Positions 11,561 to 20,250 of a stretch of DNA of 64,000 bases are shown one piece after another (the stretch's first letter is position 1; the number at the start of each line of letters is the position of its first letter). The notes under the pieces were generated by a model, which had not been told where the DNA came from, did no database searches, and saw nothing but the letters and a program-made list of their open reading frames with translations. Source of the DNA: Schistosoma mansoni (taxonomy: Eukaryota; Platyhelminthes; Trematoda; Strigeidida; Schistosomatidae); assembly GCF_000237925.1 (NCBI RefSeq), contig NW_017385991.1, forward strand, positions 620,001-684,000. Direction: 5' to 3'. The translations under genes were made by a program, and so were the position numbers.

Positions 11561-11712
11561 AGAAGTGGGTTTTGTGGAGATTTTAGTAATTTTTTTTATA
11601 TAGTTGAAATCATTAGTCAATTGAAGGAGTCTCACAATAGGATGAAACGTCCGTCCAGTGCTTCCAGGTTTTCCATGGTGGTCTGGCTTCAATTGACTCA
11701 TAATTTCAACCA
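11561..11712 (+). repeat. Family B internally deleted copy
   Basis: Left end 'gtgggttttgtggagattt' to 'gtcaattgaa', then directly the 3' part of the hammerhead ('ggagtctcacaataggatg') and the right end. The stem I 5' strand and the tRNA-like region are lost, so the ribozyme is incomplete. Confidence 0.8.
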
Positions 11713-12576
11713 ATGTCTTTTTCAAATTAAAGTCAACTCAATAGCTCATGGTTCAATATCTAGTGGTTTACAGCAGTTCCCTAGCCATTGTTAGTGTTTA
11801 TTGTTGACAACTAGCTTCAAAGTGAGGAGCTACCACGAATACAACATTATAATCGTACAATCAGTACTCAATACTTAAATTATTTGAATAAATGTAGTTT
11901 TTATGAAAACTTCTTGTCATGAACAACTGTTTTTTCTTGTTAGAACCCTTGTAAGTAGTGTTTATCCACTAGTTCTATATAGATTTCATAGTGGACGTGA
12001 CATTATTCAACCACTCAGTTTGAAACCCATTGCATCATATTTTCAAACTCCAGTTATTTGATGATAAAAAGTAGCGAATATCCAATTCTCAATTTGTTAG
12101 ACTTCACAAATCTCCATGGCTTCTCATTGAAATTCCTGAAATTTTTACCTCGAAACCAGTTAATAACGAATATTCCCCCTTTAAGTTTGGTATTATAAAC
12201 TAATTAGTTTTAACACGAACAGTTATATAACGTTTTAAAGTTTCTATTGATAATGATTCTCAAAATGTCAGTGAATCCCTCAATTATTTCAAAGAAATCT
12301 TCTGTTTTTTTTTCTATTTTAACTGACTAACTGTTTACTTAAATCAACCAATATACTCACTCAAATGATCTGATAATAATCGTACAACCTATAATTATTG
12401 CTAAATTCAAACGAAATCATTTTAAGTTGTTGTTATATTTTTATTCCCATATATTCTTTTGCTGAAATGATAGATGTATCATAATTCGTTCATCGAATTG
12501 TCTTGAGAGTTTAACCGGTCAAAAAAATTCGTTAATGAAGATGAATGACAGTCAACTACCGTTTAAAAATTCTATC
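11713..12576. other. AT-rich spacer, nothing recognised
   Basis: No coding or repeat match seen. Confidence 0.45.
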
Positions 12577-12613
12577 CACTTATAAGCAAAGATGGATAGT
12601 GGCTAGCAGTGGA

Positions 12614-12661
12614 ATCAAGTTTGACGCGCGTTTCGTCCTATTTGGTACTCGTCAGCCGGAT
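12614..12661 (-). ncRNA. Hammerhead ribozyme, family A, weak stem I
   Basis: Minus strand: ATCCGG, CTGACGAG, stem II, GAAAC, stem III, GTC, then three extra A and CTTGAT. The core is intact, but stem I has a mismatch and the extra bases sit next to the cleavage site, so activity is doubtful. Confidence 0.65.
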
Positions 12662-12766
12662 GTGGCTACCAGGACTCAGTAGCTGATTGGATAACGCAAT
12701 GGTGTTTGAAAGGAACAGTACGGGGTTCGAGTCCCACAGTGAACATCAACTCTGAGATGCAGGTAC

Positions 12767-12814
12767 ATCCAGCTGACGAGTCCCAAATAGGACGAAACGC
12801 GTGTCAAACTGGAT
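12767..12814 (+). ncRNA. Hammerhead ribozyme, Sm-alpha type, three-base-insert form
   Basis: ATCCAG pairs with CTGGAT. CTGACGAG, TCC/GGA stem II, GAAAC and GTC are all present, matching the known schistosome Sm-alpha hammerhead. Three A bases separate GTC from the stem I 3' strand, which the known active form lacks. Confidence 0.8.
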
Positions 12815-13189
12815 TCCACTGCTTGCCGCTATCCATCTTTGCTTATAATGCTTGTGAATTAAGGCTATATTGAGGCAATACACACAGTATGCACATATGC
12901 CAATTAGAGACTGACCAGTTGCAGTCCTAACACTTCGATGGAAAGATTCAAACAAACAATACCAAGTGAATTTATTCACTTATATTTTGAATTTTATCAT
13001 GTTTTTTTGGGCAATTAGTAGGAATTTACTGGAATATTTATGCAGTGAATTCTTTCTGTAGTAAAACATAAGTTATTGAAATAAAAGATTATTTTTATCA
13101 GTTGCTGATATTAAACTTCCTCGTTGGATATCCCCGGACGTAGAAAAATTAGATTTGGTTGGATATTACAACTTTAACTTCCTTTTTTT

Positions 13190-13270
13190 GATAGAGTTTT
13201 GTTCTCTGAGCTGGATGATTTGATCCAGTACAGCTACAAATCTTCTCCACCATCTTACATCCCATTTTCC
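13190..13270 (+). repeat. Short fragment of a repeat also at 18985 and 49155
   Basis: 'gttctctgagctggatg' is shared with the two other sites, but the match stops after about 40 bases. Probably an old Penelope-like or LINE end. Confidence 0.4.
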
Positions 13271-13421
13271 AATTTCTGTCGACAGGGTATTACCTTAATA
13301 TCATTTAAGAGTGAATTAAAATTACATCTCAACTACTTTCAAGTTGTAGCACTTTTCATTAGTTCGATATCTATTACATGTTTTAAAAGGTCAATATAAT
13401 GCACAAATGAACTATAGTTTG

Positions 13422-13650
13422 GTCAGAAGGGGTTTTGTGGAGATTTAGTATTTTCATAGTTGAAATCATGAGTCAATTGAAGCTAGACCACCAAGGAAAA
13501 CCTGGAAGCATTGGACGGCCATTTCGTCCTATTATGGAACTCCTCAGAAGTGCTCATCCACGATCTCGCTTCACGAGATTCGAACTTAGGATCTATCAGT
13601 CTCGCACCAGAGCACTAAACCGATTAACTTATGCTTTTAACCATAGTTTA
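13422..13650 (-). repeat. Family B single arm
   Basis: Family B end 'cagaaggggttttgtgg' followed by a minus-strand hammerhead (about 13506-13551, GAAAT in place of GAAAC) and part of a minus-strand tRNA-like region ('gagattcgaac'). Truncated inside the tRNA-like part. Confidence 0.8.
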
Positions 13651-13699
13651 TCATTTTTTTTATTGATCGCTTTTTAACCATTGGTTGTGTAACTACTTT

Positions 13700-14261
13700 T
13701 CCACTATATTGAGTAGTGTTTACCGTCTGACATACGGAAAGTTTTATCAGCCTAGTAAATAAACTTTATTGTATGTCTATAGGTAAAGAAAAGAGAACAG
13801 ACAGGTTATTGAGATTAACTCAAATAGTCGTAGTAACAGTAGTAGTGGTAATAGTAGTCATAGTAGTGGTGTTCAGCCATTTGTTTTCCAAAGTGAACTT
13901 TTAATAGTAAGGAAAAATCCAAAAAATTTCTTTGTCAGTTTAATCCTTCAGAACTAACTAAATTTTCTTTCATTTTAGCAACAAAAACAAGAATATAACA
14001 TTGTGAAGGGTAAACACATCAGAACAAGAGTGAAATTTGTCTGTCCAACTACTATAACCCCCTTCATTCCATTTTTGATGAAATACAAACACACTAACAA
14101 TTGTTAACTACTTTGTGTGTGTGTTCTTCAGTGTGACCTTCAAGTGGTAACCAATCAAATCTGTGACCTTTGGTTAAGTGGTAGACGAAATTTCTAATTG
14201 TTGATTATTCAAACCTCAAAACCAATAGTATTATTTACTGTATATATTGAAAGTTTATTGT
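13700..14261 (+). other. 5' flank / probable 5' UTR of the PKA regulatory subunit gene
   Basis: This region is repeat-free apart from short 'agtagtagtgg' runs near 13840-13875. A pyrimidine-rich tract ending in 'cattttag' at 13978 looks like a splice acceptor, so the 5' UTR may contain an intron ending there and an exon from about 13979 into the coding region. No promoter could be assigned. Confidence 0.35.
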
Positions 14262-15398
14262 ATGACAATGACGATGAAGGACGAAGTTGTCGTTCCCCCT
14301 GGTCTAAGGGAACTATTACAAGAGTTGACTGTGTCTATACTGCGAGAACACCCTGATAATTTAATTCAGTTTGCTATTGATTTCCTAATGATGAAGAAGG
14401 CGGCATCAGAAAATCGTCCAAACAAAACAAATGAAAGTGAAGATGAAGATGAGGAACCTATGCCTATACCTCCACAACGAGCTACTCGAAGAGCTGGTGT
14501 AGCTGCGGAAAGTTATGATCCAGAAAAAGATGATACTTCAAATGTAGAGAAAGTTGTGCATCCTAAAACAGAAGAACAACGTCGACGATTAGCTCAAGCC
14601 ACTAAAGATATTCTACTCTTTCGATGTCTTGATGATGATCAAATGAAAGATGTCATTGATGCCATGTACGAACGACATGTATCGCCTGGTGAAAAAGTAA
14701 TTACACTTGGTGAAGATGGTGATAATTTTTATGTAATCGAAAGTGGAATTTATGATATCATTGTGAAAGTTGGTAATGAAGAGAAAACTGTTGGAAAATA
14801 CGACAACAAAGGATCTTTTGGTGAATTGGCACTGATGTACAATACACCACGAGCTGCAACCATTTTAGCTAAAACTGAAGGTGTAGTTTGGGTAATGACA
14901 CGTGAAGTTTTTCGTTCAATTGTATTGAAAAAAGCATTTGAAAAACGTAGACTATACGAAGAACTGCTTAATCAAGTACCAATCCTAGAAAGTCTCAGTG
15001 CTTACGAACGCATGAGTATTGCAGATGCACTAAGAACAAAAATCTTCAAAGATAATCAACAAATTATCAGACAAGGTGATCCAGGTGATGAAATGTTCTT
15101 TGTTGAAGAAGGTAAAGTACGCATTAAAATGAAAAGAAGCGGAGAAACAGAAGAAAAAGAAGTGGCTGTTATTGAAAAAGGTGGTTATTTCGGTGAATTA
15201 GCATTATTGACAAGTCATCCACGTGCTGCTTCAGCATATGCTGATGGTCAAACTAAACTTGCTGTATTGGATGTTGGAAGTTTTGAACGTTTACTTGGTC
15301 CTTGTTTAGACATTCTCAGAAGGAACATTGATGATTATGAAGCAAAACTGAAAAATATTTTTGGTAGTTTAGATAAAGTACCAGAATTAAGACGTTGA
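14262..15398 (+). CDS. cAMP-dependent protein kinase (PKA) regulatory subunit, RII-like
   Basis: The protein has 378 residues, the usual size for PKA-R. It binds two cAMP molecules and, without cAMP, holds the PKA catalytic subunit inactive. Residues 9-48 form an RII-type dimerisation/docking domain (VPPGLRELLQ...), which in the family binds A-kinase anchoring proteins. An acidic linker (about 58-66) precedes the inhibitory site RRAGV at 76-80. The cAMP domains follow: phosphate-binding cassette A at 186-200 (FGELALMYNTPRAAT, E188 and R197) and cassette B at 310-324 (FGELALLTSHPRAAS, E312 and R321). The key Glu and Arg of both sites are present, so both should bind cAMP. The inhibitory P0 residue is Gly79, not the Ser of vertebrate RII, so it reads as a pseudosubstrate although the flanks (ESYDPE) look RII-like. 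The start is the first ATG of three close ones; an upstream in-frame TTG is not a plausible eukaryotic start. The frame has no introns. Confidence 0.97.
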   Translation: MTMTMKDEVVVPPGLRELLQELTVSILREHPDNLIQFAIDFLMMKKAASENRPNKTNESEDEDEEPMPIPPQRATRRAGVAAESYDPEKDDTSNVEKVVHPKTEEQRRRLAQATKDILLFRCLDDDQMKDVIDAMYERHVSPGEKVITLGEDGDNFYVIESGIYDIIVKVGNEEKTVGKYDNKGSFGELALMYNTPRAATILAKTEGVVWVMTREVFRSIVLKKAFEKRRLYEELLNQVPILESLSAYERMSIADALRTKIFKDNQQIIRQGDPGDEMFFVEEGKVRIKMKRSGETEEKEVAVIEKGGYFGELALLTSHPRAASAYADGQTKLAVLDVGSFERLLGPCLDILRRNIDDYEAKLKNIFGSLDKVPELRR

Positions 15399-16880
15399 TT
15401 ATGAATTTCTTCTGGTGATAAGCATCTTGATCGTCGATTACTATAATAATAATTATCATTGTTATCATAATTACACTGTTCTTTGTGTTCAACATAATGA
15501 TCCAACTTCTGTGGATATCCATATTCTTTGATTAGTGAAATGGTTAAAAGAATCTGATAAACAAAACGGTACAGATCATAGTGAGTACAGTATATATTTT
15601 GTTTTCATTTGCTTATATATATATTTAAAACAAAATAATGTACATATATGTATTTCTCTCTTTTTTTGTTGTTGATTGTTTACCTAAATGATAATATGGG
15701 ACCTACATGTTTCCATGTAATCCGTTACTCGATTTTTTTTTAATTGTTACAACTATTTTATTCCTTTCATTACGTAACTCGTAATTTTAGTTACTATTAG
15801 CATTATTACTATTATTATTGTTATTATTATGATTATTATGGATGTTACTTGTTCACTCATCATTATCATTATCATTCTTAATATACTGGTGGTATGTTGC
15901 ACCAAAATTTACCATCATACCAGATTATGTGTAGATTGTATTAGCTTAACTCTATATCCAAGTAAGACAAAAAAAAATTGTATTTTGTTCTATCTTTTAT
16001 TCACATGTATCCTTTTGGTGACCATTTACATTTTATTATTATTATTATTATTATGGTGATGGTTGATATTACAAACTTTTGTCTAATTTTGTTTTCTTCA
16101 CTATGATGAGCATAATGAAGATCTGATTGTTACCATGCATAGACTCAGAAAAGAAAGTAATTGTACTTCATTTCTCATGTACCATATGACATATACAAAT
16201 AGTAACTACGATTCAATATAGCCATTTGAATGGAGACAAATTGTCATGTCAAAAATACTCTTGTATTACTTATCATATTATTCAACAGGGATGGACTTAT
16301 GTTAGTCAGATAAATGCATAACATATTCATCCTTTATTACCATTAACATCAGTATCATACTGACCACTTGTGTTTGTAAGGGAAGTTAGCAGTTTTTTTC
16401 AGTTTTGTCATTCTTTTTGAGTTCATCGTTTCCTCTCTCTCTCTGTTTGTTTGTTTGTTCTGCTGTCCTTCATGTATTTTTTCTCATTAATGTTCTCTTA
16501 TTTTCTTTCGTTATTCCTTTACTAGATAATCAGTGGAAAAAGAAAGATATATCTTACATTATTTGTTTTTTCATGTATACGTGCACATTGTTATTATATT
16601 GATTATCTGGGTAGTAAGGTTTTCAAAATATACTTGTATAACTAATCATAGTGATTCATTAAACTTTTGAGTCCAATAATTCCAATGTCATTGTTATCGA
16701 TTTTGAGTCACATATCTTAGATACTTACTTCTAAATGATTAATTTTTTGGTTCAAACAGAAGTAGATTAAGTCAAGTTTCGAATCTGTGATCGAATGAAT
16801 AAAAGGTACTTCATACTCTATCAAACTGTATGTATTTATCACTTCATTGAGGTTTTCAAAATTGTTTTTCAAACTGCAGA
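15399..16880 (+). other. Probable 3' UTR and downstream flank of the PKA regulatory subunit gene
   Basis: Repeat-free, T-rich sequence with 'aataat' and 'attatt' runs (about 15800-15840 and 16028-16055). An 'aataat' near 15625 might serve for polyadenylation, but no canonical signal clearly ends the transcript. No second coding region is seen. Confidence 0.4.
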
Positions 16881-16885
16881 TAGTA

Positions 16886-17411
16886 CTCAGCCCCCCAAAT
16901 GCCCTGGTACGTCTGAGAGTAGGGAGAGTCCGCTCTGCCTCTCCAAATGCTCTCACATGACCACGCGTATATAGCCTCTGACAGGGAAGTCCTTCTAACT
17001 GCATTCTCGTGACCCCGGTGTTGTTTACAAAATTGAAAGGAAGAAAAACGATTGTCGAACGCTTTAACCGGGTTAGTGGACACGGAAAGTTCACCTAGAG
17101 GAGTTGGAAAACTCTCATTCCAAACCAATGGTGCACATGGGCTCCAGTATCCTGAGAGAACTAATGGCATATGAATCAATAGTTAGTCACCGGCTATCAT
17201 GGGAATGCATCTCCTCACGATGCTCCACTGTCTTGTGGATCCGATCTTTAGATGAAAGGCCCTGGATGTGGTCCCCTAAGAAAACCACCTGCTTCGGTCT
17301 GAGCACCCAAACAGTACCACAGCCCTCACACAAATCAAATGAGATTTGTGCAGCGCATATATATCTGGTGCTTTCTTGTACCAATATTTATGTGTTTAAA
17401 TAAATAAATAA
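16886..17411 (+). repeat. Family E repeat, copy 1
   Basis: About 520 bp from 'aaatgccctggta' to 'tatttatgtgtttaaata' plus a 'aaataaataaata' tail. The tail and 3'-anchored copies suggest a non-LTR (LINE or SINE) 3' end. A 99-codon frame (17104-17403, MENSHSKPMVHMG...) runs to the tail and stays open in most other copies. No match to a known domain is recognised. Confidence 0.8.
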
Positions 17412-17542
17412 CTCAGTTAAAAGAAAAAGCTAGGCAACTAATTGCTTCATCTAAGTTTGTTTCGGATTGTTCGTTAGAAAAGATCTAATATATACAATTC
17501 TTATTATATGTGAAACTTATATTTGAAATGATCTCAGCGATG

Positions 17543-17742
17543 NNNNNNNNNNNNNNNNNNNNNNNNNNNNNNNNNNNNNNNNNNNNNNNNNNNNNNNNNN
17601 NNNNNNNNNNNNNNNNNNNNNNNNNNNNNNNNNNNNNNNNNNNNNNNNNNNNNNNNNNNNNNNNNNNNNNNNNNNNNNNNNNNNNNNNNNNNNNNNNNNN
17701 NNNNNNNNNNNNNNNNNNNNNNNNNNNNNNNNNNNNNNNNNN
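17543..17742. other. Assembly gap, 200 N
   Basis: Exactly 200 N, starting one base after the left inverted-repeat arm. Confidence 0.95.
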
Positions 17743-18085
17743 TGGAACTCATCACTATACGTCAACTATATTGACTACTGATTGGAGTTTGACTGCGTGG
17801 ACAAAGTATCATTATGGCAATCTCTCCGACATTAGTGAGTTCGTCAGATGATAGTCATCATTCTCTACAACTCATACGTCGGAGTCCAGTGCAAAGTAGT
17901 GCATGGAGGTCAGCGGACTTGTGCTGTTACAGTAAGGACCGGAGTCTGACAAGGTGGTTTACTCTCAGCATTCTTATTCATTATAGTGATAGACTGGATT
18001 ATGAAGAATTCTCCATCTGATGGGAAATACGTAATACAATGGTCCTCTCAGAATCAATTAGATGATATGGACTTCGCTGGACGAA
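17743..18085 (+). mobile_element. RTE LINE (SR2-like) RT fragment
   Basis: Nucleotide and broken-frame similarity to the copy at 5840-7345: 'ggaactcatcactatacgtc', 'gactggattatgaag' and 'aatcaattagatgatatgg' match the NFIDYEKAFDSVD, DWIMK and LDDLDFA parts of RTE RT. Several frame breaks make it non-functional. The fragment stops at 'gacttcgctgg', just inside the FADD box. Confidence 0.8.
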
Positions 18086-18368
18086 ACGTTGGAGTTATTT
18101 GAATTTAATCGCTGAGATCATTTCAAATATAGGTTTCACATATAATGACTTCTCTATATTCGGCGCCCAATTTTTGTCAAGTTATACGTTCTAATCTTGA
18201 CGAATATTCGTATATACAGTTTTTATTTATTTTTTAGTAATGTAGACTAATGTGTTGATTATTCGATACTTATAAGTGAATTACAACTTCGCTAATATAT
18301 ATGCCTTTTGTACTACACTGGTCATAACTCGGATTCAGATAGTTTTTAGATGAATTTTATAATCACAT

Positions 18369-18500
18369 GAGGTTTTGTGGAGATTTCAGTATTTTTGATT
18401 GTTGAAATCATGAGTCAATTGAAGCTAGACCATCATGGAAAACCTGGATGCGTACTGCTGAGGAGTCCCATAATAGGACGAAACGGCCGTCCAGTGCTTA
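18369..18500 (+). repeat. Family B short copy with intact hammerhead
   Basis: Left end 'aggttttgtggagattt' through 'accatcatggaaaacctgg', then a direct jump into 'atgcgtactgctgagg' and the complete hammerhead, stopping at 'ccagtgct'. The tRNA-like promoter is deleted. Confidence 0.85.
18452..18497 (+). ncRNA. Hammerhead ribozyme, type I, family B
   Basis: Stem I GTACTG pairs with CAGTGC (one wobble). CTGAGGAG, stem II, GAAAC, stem III and GTC are all intact. The host copy has lost its own Pol III promoter, so transcription would depend on neighbours. Confidence 0.83.
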
Positions 18501-18614
18501 TGTATTATTTGTAAATGTATCATACACATACAAATAAATGCATGTAGTTTATGAATGAACAGTCTTTCAATAAGTTTCACTTATTTTCATTATGATTGTT
18601 AGTAACATCTATGG

Positions 18615-18790
18615 TGGGATGGATGAGTCAGTCAGTCAGCTACAACGTAGGACCAGGCGCATGTATGCATCGGTCCAAGTCGCCATACCTCGTTAGCACA
18701 GCAAGATGAACACCGGATTCGTAGAAATAGTTAATTTAGTGGTGGTAGTATATAAAAGATAGGTTGTATATAAGGATATAGTATAGGAAG
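18615..18790 (-). mobile_element. LINE 3' UTR fragment
   Basis: Reverse complement of the 3' UTR at 4215-4400: 'ggaccaggcgcatgtatgc', 'tcggtccaagtcgccata', 'tagttaatttagtggtgg'. No coding part remains. Confidence 0.8.
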
Positions 18791-18984
18791 GAAGACAAAT
18801 ATGAAGTAATTTTAATCGTTTAATCGATTCTGTCGATCATCAAGTCTATACTTAATTTATTTGGCTAAGGATATTTGAATTGTGATTCATAGAATTTCCA
18901 GTGTTGAAAGTAATCAAACAGCGAACCAGTTGTAATCTATGATGACAAAGTTATGTTGACCAAACTTTCATGAAAACGTACGTT

Positions 18985-19095
18985 TTTATGATGGAGTTTT
19001 GTTCTCTGAGCTGGATAGTTTGGTTGTGAAGCTTTCATCGTCCTTCTGAAAGACATCATCAGCACAAACTTCGGGTACAATATCTAGATATCTTA
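18985..19095 (+). repeat. Short interspersed repeat shared with 49155-49250
   Basis: 'gttctctgagctggatagt' and 'acatcatcagcacaaact' match the later copy over about 90 bp in the same orientation. Probably the end of a Penelope-like or LINE element, since the 49155 copy lies next to a GIY-YIG remnant. Confidence 0.65.
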
Positions 19096-19261
19096 AAAAA
19101 AACGGGTAAATAATCTAACAACATTATAACAACTGTCAAAAATGTATACATTATATTATATTCTTATTGAATGTAATTAATTGTGTGCATCCATTTAGTT
19201 ATTGATTATTGGATATCAATTGTTATCTAGTTTATTATATTCGAATAAAACCATCCACTAA

Positions 19262-19455
19262 ATATGGTAAGCAAAAATGGATATTGGCTAGCAGTGGAAT
19301 CCAGATGTAGGTACATCCAGCTGACGAGTCCATCTTTGCTTACCATGCTCATGAGGCAATACGCACAGTATGCACATATGCTAATTAGAGAATGACCAGT
19401 TGCAGTCCTAAAAACATCAATGGGAAGATCCAAACAAGTAATACTAAGTGAATGT
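19262..19455 (+). repeat. Family A copy with deleted ribozyme and tRNA part
   Basis: A reversed stub ('ggctagcagtggaatcc') joins 'aggtacatccagctgacgag', then 'tccatctttgcttacc' and the forward tail. The hammerhead is cut after CTGACGAGTCC, so it cannot fold. Confidence 0.82.
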
Positions 19456-19909
19456 AGGATACTAAGTAAATTATCCACTGAATAAGTCAATCATATATCA
19501 TTGGATGTACTGTAACAGTTTTTGAATTAGTAATCAATCAATTGGTGCATAAATAAGTATTCATCTACATTGTTGCCTTTTTCTGTACATCGAGCAATAT
19601 CCGTTTTGACCCATTGTAACAAACAGGAGCTGTTCCGCCTTCAAACCAGTAGCTAAACTAGTATCTTCGTAAATTACGACTAGGTTTGCTCTTTAATTCG
19701 CCATTTTTTTGGTTAGGACAAGTAGATATAATTAGTAATCCTTACATAGAAACGTGTACCTCAAAACAAGGTATACAAGGACGTAATTATTGAGTTAGTG
19801 AAACTAAAAATTGGATGCAGGTCAATTAAATCTAAGTTCGGAAGAAATGTTACCCAGTTATTTGTATACTGTAGATTAAACTCTTATATACTAAACAAAT
19901 GTTAAAAAG

Positions 19910-20250
19910 TAAGCAAAGATGGATAGTGGCTAGCAGTTGAATCCATCCTGCAGGACTCAGTAGCCGAGTGGATAACGCGATGGCGTTTGAAGCGAAAGTT
20001 ACTGGGTTCGAGTCCCAGAATGAACATCAACTCTGAGATGCAGGTACATTCATCTGACGAGTCCCAAATAGGACGAAACGAGCGTCCTGGATTCCACTAC
20101 TAGTCACTATCCATCTTTGCTTACCATGCTTGTGAATTTAGACTATATCGAGGCAATACGCACAGTATACACACATGCCAATAAGAGACTGACCAGTTGC
20201 AGTCCTAAAAACATCAATGGGAAGATCCAAACAAACAATCCTAAGTAAAT
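19910..20250 (+). repeat. Family A near-complete unit with reversed stub
   Basis: A reversed stub (19910-19945), then a tRNA-like promoter with good boxes ('tagccgagtggataac' near 19962 and 'ggttcgagtcc' near 20004), an intact hammerhead (20048-20092) and the forward tail ending 'aaacaatcctaagtaa'. This is the best tRNA-like region of family A here; the boxes match the Pol III A/B consensus. Confidence 0.9.
20048..20092 (+). ncRNA. Hammerhead ribozyme, Sm-alpha type, without insert
   Basis: ATTCAT and CTGGAT form stem I (one end mismatch). CTGACGAG, TCC/GGA, GAAAC and GTC are intact, with no extra bases at the cleavage site, as in the known active Sm-alpha ribozyme. Confidence 0.83.

Larger units (their letters stand above)
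12585..12976 (+). repeat. Family A palindromic composite with target-site duplication
   Basis: Flanked by 'cacttata' at 12577-12584 and 12977-12984, an 8-bp target-site duplication. Order inside: a reversed stub with a minus-strand hammerhead (12614-12661), the forward unit start 'ggctaccaggactcagtag', a tRNA-like Pol III promoter (A box near 12682-12700, B box 'ggttcgagtcc' near 12724), a plus-strand hammerhead (12767-12814), and the full 3' tail ending in 'aatttatt'. The two ribozymes face each other. The duplication shows the composite inserted as one piece. Confidence 0.9.
17503..18146. repeat. 39-bp inverted repeat flanking an RTE fragment and a gap
   Basis: Arms 17503-17541 and 18108-18146 are reverse complements with one mismatch (key word 'gaaatgatctcagcgat'). 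Between them lie 200 N and an RTE LINE piece. Most likely two copies of the same repeat end in opposite orientation. Confidence 0.8.

Noticed and set aside
14247-14261. Start of the PKA regulatory subunit at the in-frame TTG
   Set aside because: A eukaryotic gene is expected to start at ATG; 14262 is the first in-frame ATG.
19953-20020. True tRNA gene
   Set aside because: The A and B boxes are good, but it is repeated many times, always followed by a hammerhead, and no full cloverleaf acceptor stem is evident. It is the promoter part of a SINE-like unit.
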